In this document: in pieces, positions 36,787 to 44,563 of the stretch
How the letters are laid out: each line of letters starts with the position of its first letter
Numbering within the stretch: position 1 is the first letter of the stretch
From: Streptomyces sp. NBC_01803
GTDB taxonomy: Bacteria; Actinomycetota; Actinomycetes; Streptomycetales; Streptomycetaceae
Length of the DNA: 64,000 nt
Reading direction: 5' to 3'
NCBI RefSeq assembly: GCF_035917415.1
Contig: NZ_CP109073.1
Coordinates: 4,138,501-4,202,500 of the forward strand
Notes under the pieces: generated by a model
Told to the model about the DNA's origin: nothing
The model's database searches: none
Seen by the model: only the letters and a program-made list of their open reading frames with translations
Translations under genes and position numbers: made by a program

Positions 36787-36859
36787 ACCGTAGGCGACCC
36801 GCTCTTCGTATCAACTCCGTCGTCCGCCCCTTGTTGCCTTTCGCGAAGAGCGGTACGGT
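36787..36859. promoter_or_regulatory. Mirrored divergent promoters with shared inverted repeat
   Basis: The rightward promoter is TTGTTG (36831-36836), a 17-bp spacer, then TACGGT (36854-36859). The leftward one is TTGATA (36814-36809), a 16-bp spacer, then TACGGT (36792-36787). Each spacer contains one arm of CCGCTCTTCG (36799-36808) and CGAAGAGCGG (36844-36853). A regulator bound to both arms would cover both promoters. Confidence 0.65.
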
Positions 36860-36901
36860 TTCTACGCGGGTAAACACCCTTCGGCAAGGCGGTGATGCAC
36901 C

Positions 36902-37837
36902 GTGTCCCTGTCACGGTCCCGTTCACGGCAACGGTGGTTCCCCCAGGACCTCACGTCCGTTCGCGCCGCGCGGGATTTCGCCGCGGCCACGCTCGCCGAG
37001 TGGGGGCTGGCCGACCGGCGCGACGACGCCCGGCTGTGCGTGTCCGAGCTGGCGACCAACGCGCTGCTGCACGGCGCCCCCACGGGACGGGAGTTCGGCG
37101 TGCGGCTCGAAGCGGACGCGGACTGGTTACGGATCGCGGTCCAGGACACCGGCTCCGGCCGGCCCGTGCCCCGGGCCTTCCGCCCGGACGGTGACGGCGG
37201 GCGCGGGCTGTCGCTCATAGCCGAGCTGGCCGACGCCTACGGCTTCACGGAGCACCCGGTCGGCAAGACCGTGTGGCTCGCCTTCAAGGTCGGCACCTCG
37301 GCCGCGGCGGTGAACGGGTGCGAGGGTGAGCCGGTGAGCGGAGCTGAGTGGGAGCGGCGGCTGGCCAACGCCTGGGCGTCCAACGACCGGCACGGCGGGG
37401 CGGCGTCCGCGGCGGAGTTCGTGGCGACGATCGAGAAGCTCACCGCCGAGCTGCCGCCGGACAGCCCCGTGGGACTCTTCGAGCGCGCCGCCGCGCTGGA
37501 CGCGACCGGCCGGCCCGGCCGCGCCGAGCCGCTGTTCCGGCGGGCGCTCGACCAAGGGCTGACCGGTGAACGGCGGCGGCGCGCGGTGATCGCGCTGGCC
37601 GGCTCGCTGCGGGACGCGGGGCGGGCGGCGGAGAGCGTCGAGCTGCTGTCCGCCGAGCTGTCCACCGGATCGGATCAACTGGACGACGCCGTCCGGGCGT
37701 TCCTCGCGCTGGCCCTGGTCGACGCCGGCCGGGAGCGGGAGGCCGTCGCGGTGGCGCTCGGCGCGCTTGTGCCCCATCTGCCGCGCTACCAGCGGTCGTT
37801 GGAGAGCTACGCGCGGACGCTGCTGCCCGGGTCCTGA
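36902..37837 (+). CDS. RsbW-like histidine-kinase-fold ATPase fused to TPR domain
   Basis: A 311-residue two-domain protein. Residues 10-130 are an anti-sigma-type HATPase: CVSELATNALLHGAP (N box, Asn53), VQDTGSGRP (G1) and GGRGLSLIAELADAYG (G2). Residues about 146-305 are a TPR_5-type helical repeat: PDSPVGLFERAAALDATGRP, RRRAVIALAGSLRDAGRAAE and LDDAVRAFLALALVDAGRER. In other streptomycetes these occur as separate proteins (recalled). Codon 76 is TTA (37127-37129), a bldA target. GTG 36902 lies downstream of a good promoter. The last 31 bp overlap nhaA. A likely role is anti-sigma or partner-switch control. Confidence 0.85.
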   Translation: MSLSRSRSRQRWFPQDLTSVRAARDFAAATLAEWGLADRRDDARLCVSELATNALLHGAPTGREFGVRLEADADWLRIAVQDTGSGRPVPRAFRPDGDGGRGLSLIAELADAYGFTEHPVGKTVWLAFKVGTSAAAVNGCEGEPVSGAEWERRLANAWASNDRHGGAASAAEFVATIEKLTAELPPDSPVGLFERAAALDATGRPGRAEPLFRRALDQGLTGERRRRAVIALAGSLRDAGRAAESVELLSAELSTGSDQLDDAVRAFLALALVDAGREREAVAVALGALVPHLPRYQRSLESYARTLLPGS

Positions 37838-39081
37838 GCCGCCGTCCGCCGGTGGGTCCGGCCGCGCACGACCAGCAGCAGGCTCGCCAGCAGCGCCGAG
37901 AGCACCGAGCCGACCAGCACGGCGACCTTGACGTGCTCCTCCAGGTGCGGCGCCTCGGCGAAGGCCAGCTCCGCGATCAGCAGCGACACGGTGAAGCCGA
38001 TGCCCGCGAGCATCGCGCCCGCGGCCACGTCCGGCCAGGTCAGGGACGGGTGCAGCCGGGCCCCCGTGAAGCGGGCGGCCAGGTAGGTGGCGCCGAGGAC
38101 GCCGATCATCTTCCCGGCGATCAGTCCCAGTGTCACGCCCAGTGCCTCCGGCTCGCGGACCATGTCCCCGAAGGTGCCCGCCGAGACCCGCACGCCGGCG
38201 GCGAACAGGGCGAACACCGGCACGGCGATCCCGGCGGAGAACGGGTGCACGACGTGCTCGACCCGTTCGGCCGGGGACTCCTTCTCCAGCGGCCCCGCCG
38301 TGCTCCGCAGCAGCATGCCGAGCACCACGCCCGCGACGGTCGCGTGCACGCCGCTGTTGTACATCAGCACCCAGATCGCCACCGCGAGCGGGACGTAGAC
38401 GTACCAGCCGCCCACGTTCCGCCGGTGCAGGATCGCGAAGACGACGAACCCGGCCACGGCGCCGAGCAGCGCCCACAGGTCGAGGTCCGTGGTGAAGAAG
38501 ATGGCGATGACCACGATGGCGATCAGGTCGTCCACGATGGCGAGGGTGAGCAGGAACGTGCGCAGCGCCGAGGGCAGGTGGCGGCCGGCGACGGCCAGCA
38601 CGCCGAGCGCGAAGGCGATGTCGGTGGCCATCGGCACCGCCCAGCCCGTCAGGTCCCCGCCGCCGGCGGTGGCGACCGCCACGTAGACCAGGGCGGGTGT
38701 GATCATGCCGCCCAGGGCGGCGACGACCGGCAGCACGGCGGCGGCCGGGCGGCGCAGCTCGCCGACGACCAGCTCCCGTTTCAGCTCGATGCCCGCGATG
38801 AAGAAGAAGACGGCGAGCAGGCCGTCCGAGGCCCAGTGGCCGACCGACAGCTCCAGGCCGAGCGCGGGAATGTCGAGGTGGTGGTCGCGCAGGTCGAAGT
38901 AGGTGTCACCGATCGGGGAGTTGGCGAGCACCAGCGCGAGTGCCGCCGCGGCCAGCAGGAGCATCCCGCCGGTGGTCTCCAGCCGCAGGAACTCCGCCAC
39001 CGAGCGGCGGCTGCGCTCCTCCTCGGCCCTCGGGTCCCGCGTGAGGCGGAACGGGGGCCCGGCGCTGTGTCGCGGCGTCAT
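37807..39081 (-). CDS. nhaA: Na+/H+ antiporter NhaA
   Basis: Exchanges internal Na+ for external H+ in the cytoplasmic membrane for pH and sodium tolerance. It has 424 residues and about 12 helices. Family motifs are FFFIAGIELKRELVVGELR, PMATDIAFALGVLAV (about 150-164) and LAIVDDLIAIVVIAIFF with the ion-binding Asp184-Asp185 pair. GIAVPVFALFAAGV and GAMLAGIGFTVSLLIAELAF follow. Start ATG 39081; AAAGG upstream. Its transcript may begin near or within the 28-bp repeat array that separates it from ktrA. Confidence 0.96.
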   Translation of the reverse strand: MTPRHSAGPPFRLTRDPRAEEERSRRSVAEFLRLETTGGMLLLAAAALALVLANSPIGDTYFDLRDHHLDIPALGLELSVGHWASDGLLAVFFFIAGIELKRELVVGELRRPAAAVLPVVAALGGMITPALVYVAVATAGGGDLTGWAVPMATDIAFALGVLAVAGRHLPSALRTFLLTLAIVDDLIAIVVIAIFFTTDLDLWALLGAVAGFVVFAILHRRNVGGWYVYVPLAVAIWVLMYNSGVHATVAGVVLGMLLRSTAGPLEKESPAERVEHVVHPFSAGIAVPVFALFAAGVRVSAGTFGDMVREPEALGVTLGLIAGKMIGVLGATYLAARFTGARLHPSLTWPDVAAGAMLAGIGFTVSLLIAELAFAEAPHLEEHVKVAVLVGSVLSALLASLLLVVRGRTHRRTAAQDPGSSVRA

Positions 39082-39222
39082 GGGAGGCGGCCTTTCGTCG
39101 GGAGCGGACGGATTCGTTCCGTTGCCGACCAGACTTCCCGGCGCACCTTCGGCGTCGGGGAGGGGATGGTGACGCCGCCTTCACACCGTACCCCGGGTCG
39201 CCCGCCGGGTCACCTGGGGGCC

Positions 39223-39556
39223 GTTCACCCCGGGGGCCGCGCACGTGGGGCCGCGCGCGGGGGGCCGCGCGCGGGGACGTTCACCCGAGGTCGCGCACGT
39301 GGGGACGTTCACCCGGGGCCGCGCACGTGGGGACGTTCACCCGGGGCCGCGCACGTGGGGACGTTCACCCGGGGCCGCGCACGTGGGGACGTTCACCCGG
39401 GGCCGCGCACGTGGGGACGTTCACCCGGGGCCGCGCACGTGGGGACGTTCACCCGGGGAACCGTTCACCCGGGGCCGCGCACGCGGGGACGTTCACCCGG
39501 GACCGCGCACGCGGGGAACCGTTCACCCGGCGCCGCGCACGCGGGGACGTTCACCC
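39223..39556. repeat. 28-bp tandem repeat array ending inside the ktrA 3' end
   Basis: Twelve copies of GTTCACCC begin at 39223, 39279, 39307, 39335, 39363, 39391, 39419, 39447, 39463, 39491, 39521 and 39549. The basic step is 28 bp; the 39307-39446 units are identical and carry CGTTCACCCGGGG then CCGCGCACGTGGGGA. Exceptions are steps of 16 and 30. The last copy contains the ktrA stop codon. There are no unique spacers, so it is not a CRISPR. It fills most of the 469-bp gap to nhaA. Confidence 0.95.
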
Positions 39557-40276
39557 GAGGTCGGTGAACGCCTCCACGGCCTGTGTCTTCCCGGTGATGA
39601 TGATCACATCGCCGGGCTCCACGACCGTCTCGGCGGTGGCGTGGGTGAAGTCCTGCCCCGGCCGCTTGATGCCGACGACGGTCACGCCGTGCTTCGTCCG
39701 GACCGCGCTGACGCCGAGCGGGACGCCGGTCGCGACGTCCGGGGCCACCGTCTTGGCCAGGGCGAAATCGTCGTCGAACTCGATGAAGTCCAGCATCCGG
39801 CCGGTGACCAGGTGGGCGACGCGCTCGCCCATCTCGTGCTCCGGGAGGACGACGTGGTGGGCGCCGAGCCGTTCCAGGATCTTGCCGTGCTGGCGGCTGA
39901 TCGCCTTGGCCCAGATGTTCGGCACGCCGTCCTCCAGCAGGTTGGAGGTGACGAGGATGCTCGCCTCGATGTCCGTGCCGATGGCGACGACCGCGCTGGG
40001 GAACTCGTGCACGCCGAGCTGCCGCACCACCTCGTTGTCGGTGCAGTCGGCCACCGCCGCGTGGGTGAGGGCGTCGGCGTGCTGCTGCACGATCCGCTCG
40101 TCCTCGTCCACGCCCAGCACCTCCCAGCCCCGGCGCATCAGCTCCTCGGCCAGGGAGCTGCCGAAGCGGCCCAAACCGATGACGGCGATCCGCTGGTCGC
40201 CGCTGTCGCGCTGGGCGTAGGTCTGGGCGAGCCGTTTGTCGCGGCGGCGGCGGATCGAGTGCAGGTAGTTGCTCAT
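39551..40276 (-). CDS. Potassium channel regulatory subunit (TrkA/KtrA, RCK domains)
   Basis: A 241-residue cytosolic gating ring subunit. The RCK_N Rossmann domain (about 28-145) has AVIGLGRFGSSLAEELMRRG, VLGVDEDERIVQQHAD and SAVVAIGTDIEASILVTSNL. An RCK_C domain (about 160-240) has TVVGIKRPGQDFTHATAETV. It binds nucleotides and opens the KtrB pore encoded 24 bp upstream. ATG 40276. The stop codon TGA lies in the last unit of the 28-bp repeat array, so the C-terminus TDLG is repeat-derived. Confidence 0.93.
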   Translation of the reverse strand: MSNYLHSIRRRRDKRLAQTYAQRDSGDQRIAVIGLGRFGSSLAEELMRRGWEVLGVDEDERIVQQHADALTHAAVADCTDNEVVRQLGVHEFPSAVVAIGTDIEASILVTSNLLEDGVPNIWAKAISRQHGKILERLGAHHVVLPEHEMGERVAHLVTGRMLDFIEFDDDFALAKTVAPDVATGVPLGVSAVRTKHGVTVVGIKRPGQDFTHATAETVVEPGDVIIITGKTQAVEAFTDLG

Positions 40277-40300
40277 GGTCGTCCCGACTGTGTGGTGTGC

Positions 40301-41674
40301 CTAACCGATGATCGGACGTTCTTCCGGATGCTGGTAGCGCCGTTTCCGTTCCCGCAGGGCGAGGGCCGAGACCATGGTGATCGGCCCGACACGCCCGATG
40401 AACATCAGAGCGATGATGATCAGTTGCGCGCCGCCGGGCAGGGTCGGCGTCAGCCCGGCGGTCAGTCCCACCGTGCCGAACGCTGACACCGCCTCGAACA
40501 GCACCGCGTCCGTCGACGCGTCCACCAGCGTCAGCAGGGCCAGCGTCGAGACGATCACCACCCCCACGCCGAGCAGCGCGATCGTCAGCGCCTGCCGCAG
40601 CACGTGCGGGGCGAGCTTGCGCCGGAAGGCGCCGGAGGTGGGCTCGCCGCGCACCTCCGCGATGATCGCCGCGCCCAGCACCGCGAACGTGGTCACCTTG
40701 ATGCCGCCGGCCGTGCCCGCGCTGCCGCCGCCGATGAACATCAGCACCGAGGTCCCCAGCAGCGTCGCCGGTTCCATCGCCGCGATGTCGGTCGCGTTGA
40801 ACCCGGCGGTACGGCTCACCGTGGAGTGGAAGAACGCCCCGACCACCTTGTCGTCCACGGCCAGCGGCCCCAGCGTGCCCCGGTTGCCCCACTCCAGGCC
40901 CAGCGTGAGCAGCGTGCCCGCGACCAGCAGCACCGCCGTCATCAGCACGGTGAGCTTCAGGTGCAGGGACCAGTTGCGCCGCCCGCTGGCCCGGCGCCGC
41001 GCACGGTGCCGCAGCAGCTCGATGATCACCGGGAACCCGAGCCCGCCCATGATCACGGCGAACGCCACCGGCAGCAGCACCCACGGATCCTCGGCGTAGT
41101 GCACCAGGTTGTCCGCGCGCAGTCCGAAGCCCGCGTTGTTGAACGCCGCGACCGAGTGGAAGATCCCGTGGTAGACGGACCGGCCGAACGGGTCCCCGTG
41201 CCCGAAGTGGAAGCGGAGCGTGAGGATCAGCGCCGTGACCGACTCCACGACCACGGTGATGGTCCCGACCCGCAGCAGCACCTGGCGGACATCCCCGATG
41301 CCGATCTTCGTCTCGGCCTGCGCGTGCAGCGTCATCCGCAGCCGCAGCTTGCCCGCGATCAGCAGCGCCAGCAGCGAGGCCAGGGTCATGATCCCGAAGC
41401 CGCCGGCCTGGATCAGCACCAGGATCACGCCCTCGCCGAAGCCGCTCCAGTACCCGCCGGTGTCGACCACCGCCAGCCCGGTCACGCACGCCGCCGAGGT
41501 CGCCGTGAACAGCGCCGTCAGCAGCGGCGGCGCGGTGCCGTCCTGCGCGGCGACGGGCAGGGCGAGCAGGGTGGTGCCGATGACGACGGTGACGCCGAAG
41601 GCGAGGGCCACCATGCGGGCCGGGTGGGTGTCCATGACCCACCGGCGCCGGGGTCTGAAGAGGGGCGTCGCCAC
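40301..41674 (-). CDS. TrkH/KtrB-family potassium transporter subunit
   Basis: The pore-forming membrane subunit of K+ uptake, 457 residues with four pore-loop repeats. Selectivity-filter-like segments are SAACVTGLAVVDTGGYW, AFNNAGFGLRADNL, VSRTAGFNATDIA and SAFGTVGLTAGLTP. MFIGGGSAGTAGGIKVTTF is a family hallmark. GTG 41674 (VATPLFRPRRRW) is preferred because the Arg-rich cap is usual; ATG 41635 is the alternative. It forms a two-gene operon with the RCK subunit. Confidence 0.93.
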   Translation of the reverse strand: MATPLFRPRRRWVMDTHPARMVALAFGVTVVIGTTLLALPVAAQDGTAPPLLTALFTATSAACVTGLAVVDTGGYWSGFGEGVILVLIQAGGFGIMTLASLLALLIAGKLRLRMTLHAQAETKIGIGDVRQVLLRVGTITVVVESVTALILTLRFHFGHGDPFGRSVYHGIFHSVAAFNNAGFGLRADNLVHYAEDPWVLLPVAFAVIMGGLGFPVIIELLRHRARRRASGRRNWSLHLKLTVLMTAVLLVAGTLLTLGLEWGNRGTLGPLAVDDKVVGAFFHSTVSRTAGFNATDIAAMEPATLLGTSVLMFIGGGSAGTAGGIKVTTFAVLGAAIIAEVRGEPTSGAFRRKLAPHVLRQALTIALLGVGVVIVSTLALLTLVDASTDAVLFEAVSAFGTVGLTAGLTPTLPGGAQLIIIALMFIGRVGPITMVSALALRERKRRYQHPEERPIIG

Positions 41675-41815
41675 GTCGTTCCGTTCTGCTGGTTCGTGTG
41701 GTCGGTGAGACACCCTAACGCGCACCTGACGTGCCCCTGCCGATTCCGTGGGGCTACCGGGCCGTGGCGCCGCTGACGTATAAAGATGACGGGTGTGGTC
41801 GCGAGGGGGTGGAAC

Positions 41816-42460
41816 ATGGGCGACTTCTGCTCGACCGCCTTGCAGTTCCCGGCTGTTGTCTTCACGTTTCCGCTCGGCGTCGTCCTGGCGTACTGGATCT
41901 TCGCCGTCCTCTTCGGGGTCGGAACGGGCGTCGCGGAGGCCGCCGCCGGGCCGGAGGCGCCGGGCGGCTTCGCCGGCGGGCTCGCGCTGCTCGGCCTCGG
42001 CGGGGTCCCGGCCGCCGTGCCCGTCTCGCTGATCATCGCGCTGGGCTGGTTCACCGCCATGGCCGGGACCGAGCTGCTCGACGCCGGATGGCGGCGGGCG
42101 CTGACCCTGCCCGCCGCGCTGTTCGCCGGCTGGGCCGGCGCCCGCCTGCTGGTGCTGCCGCTGCGCCGCACGTTCCCCGCCGAACACGGCATCTACCACG
42201 AGGACTTCGTGGGCCGGGTCTGCGTCATCCGCACCGGCCGCGTCACCGCCGGCTTCGGCCAGGCCGAGGTCGCGGCGGACGACGGCGGCACCTCGATCAT
42301 CCAGGTGCGGGCCGAGGGACCGGAGGCCGCCGAGCTGACCTCGGGGCGCCGCGCGCTCATCTTCGGCTACGAGGCGGACCGCGAGTTCTTCTGGGTGGCC
42401 CCCTACGACCTCGGCGGATCAGGGGAGTTGGGGCCCGAGGAGAACCGGACACCGGCCTGA
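41816..42460 (+). CDS. YqiJ-like membrane protein with C-terminal OB fold
   Basis: A 214-residue protein with three or four helices in the first 115 residues (VVFTFPLGVVLAYWIFAVLF, VPAAVPVSLIIALGWFTAMA and AGWRRALTLPAALFAGWAGA). An OB/NfeD-like domain follows: EDFVGRVCVIRTGRVTAGFG and ALIFGYEADREFFWVAPYD. This matches YqiJ (DUF1449), the usual partner of YqiK flotillins, and a flotillin gene follows 54 bp downstream. Partners are thought to anchor the flotillin at the membrane. ATG 41816 follows GAGGGGG. Confidence 0.82.
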   Translation: MGDFCSTALQFPAVVFTFPLGVVLAYWIFAVLFGVGTGVAEAAAGPEAPGGFAGGLALLGLGGVPAAVPVSLIIALGWFTAMAGTELLDAGWRRALTLPAALFAGWAGARLLVLPLRRTFPAEHGIYHEDFVGRVCVIRTGRVTAGFGQAEVAADDGGTSIIQVRAEGPEAAELTSGRRALIFGYEADREFFWVAPYDLGGSGELGPEENRTPA

Positions 42461-42514
42461 CACGTCCTTCACGGGACGGGAATCACGGCTTCACGAGGGG
42501 GGCCTCTTTTCACC

Positions 42515-44563
42515 ATGCAGACCATCGGCACAAGCCTCGGGGTGCTCATCGCCTCGCTGCTGATCATCGCCCTGGCCGTCGTGTTCATTCTCAGCCGGCT
42601 CTTCCGCAAGGTGGAGCAGGGCAAGGCGCTGATCGTCTCGAAGGTGCGCAGGGTGGACGTCACCTTCACCGGCGCCGTCGTGCTGCCCGTGCTGCACAAG
42701 GCGGAGGTGATGGACATCTCCGTGAAGGCGATCGAGATCGGCCGCACCGGGCGGGAGGGGCTGATCTGCCGGGACAACATCCGGGCGGACATCCGGATCT
42801 CGTTCTTCGTCCGGGTCAACAAGACGGTCTCCGACGTCATCAAGGTCGCCCAGGCCATCGGCACCGAGCGCGCCAGCGACCGGGCCACGCTCCAGGAGCT
42901 GTTCAACGCCAAGTTCTCCGAGGCGCTCAAGACCGTCGGCAAGCAGCTCGACTTCGCCGACCTCTACACCAAGCGCGAGGAGTTCCGCGACCGGATCATC
43001 GCCGTCATCGGCACCGATCTCAACGGCTACAGCCTGGAGGACGCGGCGATCGACTACCTGGAACAGACCCCGCTCAGCGCCCTCGACAAGAACAACATCC
43101 TCGACGCCCAGGGCATCCGCAAGATCACCGAGCTGACCGCCGCCCAGAACGTCCTCACCAACGACTTCCGGCGCAACGAGGAGAAGGAGATCACCCGGCA
43201 GAACGTCGACGCCCGGGAAGCCGTCCTCGAACTCGAACGACGCCAGGCCGACGCCGAGATCAAGCAGCGGCGCGAGATCGAGACCACCCGTGCCCGCGAG
43301 GAGGCCGAGACCGCCCGCATCCAGGCCGAGGAGCGGCTGCGTTCGGAGACCGCCGCCATCAAGACCGAGGAGCAGCTCGGCGTCCAGAACGAGAACCGCG
43401 AGCGCGAGATCGTCGTCGCCCGGCTCAACCGGGACCGGGTCGTCGCCATCGAGAACGAGCGGATCGAGAAGGACCGGCTGCTGGAGGTCATCGCCCGCGA
43501 GCGTGACACCGAGCTGCGGCGCATCGCCAAGGACAAGGAACTGGAGGGCGAGAAGCGGGAGATCGCGGACGTCATCCGGGAGCGGATCGCCGTCGAGAAG
43601 ACCGTCGCGCAGCAGGAGGAGGACATCAAGAGGCTGCGCGCCGTCGAGGAGGCCGAACGCGACCGGCAGTCCCTCGTCATCCACGCCGAGGCCGAGGCAC
43701 AGGAGCGCCTGGTCAAGGACATCAAGGCCGCCGAGGCCGCCGAGCAGGCCGCCGAACACCGCGCCCGCGAGACCCTGACCATGGCCGAGGCCCGCCGCAA
43801 GGCCGCCGACCTCGACGCCCAGGCCGCCATCCGCCTCGCGGAGGGCAGGCGCGCGGATGTCGCCGCCGAGGGGCTCGCCCAGGCCGAGGTGCAGGAGCGA
43901 ATGGCCGACGCCATCGCCCGGACCAGGCACGCGGAGGCCGAGGCCGCCAAGGAGATGGGCCTGGCGGAGGCCGAGGCGCTGCGCGAGAAGATGGTCGCCG
44001 AGGCCGTCGGCATCCGGGACAAGGCCGGTGCGATGGCCGTCCTCGACGCCGCCAGCCGCGACCACGAGGAGTACCGGCTGCGTCTGGAGGCGGAGAAGGA
44101 GATCCGGATCGCCGGCATCGACGTGCGGCGGCAGATCGCGGAGGCCCAGGCCGCCGTCGTCAGCGCGGGGCTGGAGAACGCGAAGATCGACATCGTCGGC
44201 GGGGACTCCGTCTTCTTCGACCGGCTGATCGGCGCCATCTCGGCGGGCAAGGGCGTGGACGCCTTCGTCGAACACTCCGAGCACGTGCGGACGATGGCCG
44301 GGCCCTGGCTGGACAAGGACGGCTCCACGTTCACCCGTGACCTCGGCGCGATGCTCGCCGGGCTGGGCGCGGGCGGGGTGCGCGACCTCACCCTTGCCGG
44401 GCTGCTGACCGCGCTCATCAGCCACGGCGGCGACCGTTCCGGCGCGCTGGGCGGTCTGCTGGAGACCGTGCGGGCGCAGGGGCTGGCCGACATTCGGCTC
44501 AACGGCTCCACGGGGGGCGGGACTTCGGGACCGGCCGTGCCGTCCGTGCCGCTCGGCAAGTGA
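42515..44563 (+). CDS. YqiK-type flotillin (SPFH/band 7) protein
   Basis: A 682-residue membrane scaffold. One N-terminal helix (about 7-27) is followed by an SPFH domain (about 30-200) with EQGKALIVSKVRRVDVTFTG, VKAIEIGRTGREGLICRDNI and DRIIAVIGTDLNGYSLEDAA. A long Glu/Ala/Arg-rich coiled coil (about 220-540) contains the Ala-Glu repeats typical of flotillins. A Gly-rich tail ends GGGTSGP. It organises membrane microdomains. Its TGA overlaps the GTG of the giant ATPase gene (GTGA), so both are translated together. ATG 42515 is 54 bp after the YqiJ-like gene. Confidence 0.92.
   Translation: MQTIGTSLGVLIASLLIIALAVVFILSRLFRKVEQGKALIVSKVRRVDVTFTGAVVLPVLHKAEVMDISVKAIEIGRTGREGLICRDNIRADIRISFFVRVNKTVSDVIKVAQAIGTERASDRATLQELFNAKFSEALKTVGKQLDFADLYTKREEFRDRIIAVIGTDLNGYSLEDAAIDYLEQTPLSALDKNNILDAQGIRKITELTAAQNVLTNDFRRNEEKEITRQNVDAREAVLELERRQADAEIKQRREIETTRAREEAETARIQAEERLRSETAAIKTEEQLGVQNENREREIVVARLNRDRVVAIENERIEKDRLLEVIARERDTELRRIAKDKELEGEKREIADVIRERIAVEKTVAQQEEDIKRLRAVEEAERDRQSLVIHAEAEAQERLVKDIKAAEAAEQAAEHRARETLTMAEARRKAADLDAQAAIRLAEGRRADVAAEGLAQAEVQERMADAIARTRHAEAEAAKEMGLAEAEALREKMVAEAVGIRDKAGAMAVLDAASRDHEEYRLRLEAEKEIRIAGIDVRRQIAEAQAAVVSAGLENAKIDIVGGDSVFFDRLIGAISAGKGVDAFVEHSEHVRTMAGPWLDKDGSTFTRDLGAMLAGLGAGGVRDLTLAGLLTALISHGGDRSGALGGLLETVRAQGLADIRLNGSTGGGTSGPAVPSVPLGK

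Noticed and set aside
39223..39556. Possible CRISPR array
   Set aside because: The repeats are directly adjacent with a 28-bp period and no unique spacers; no cas genes are nearby.
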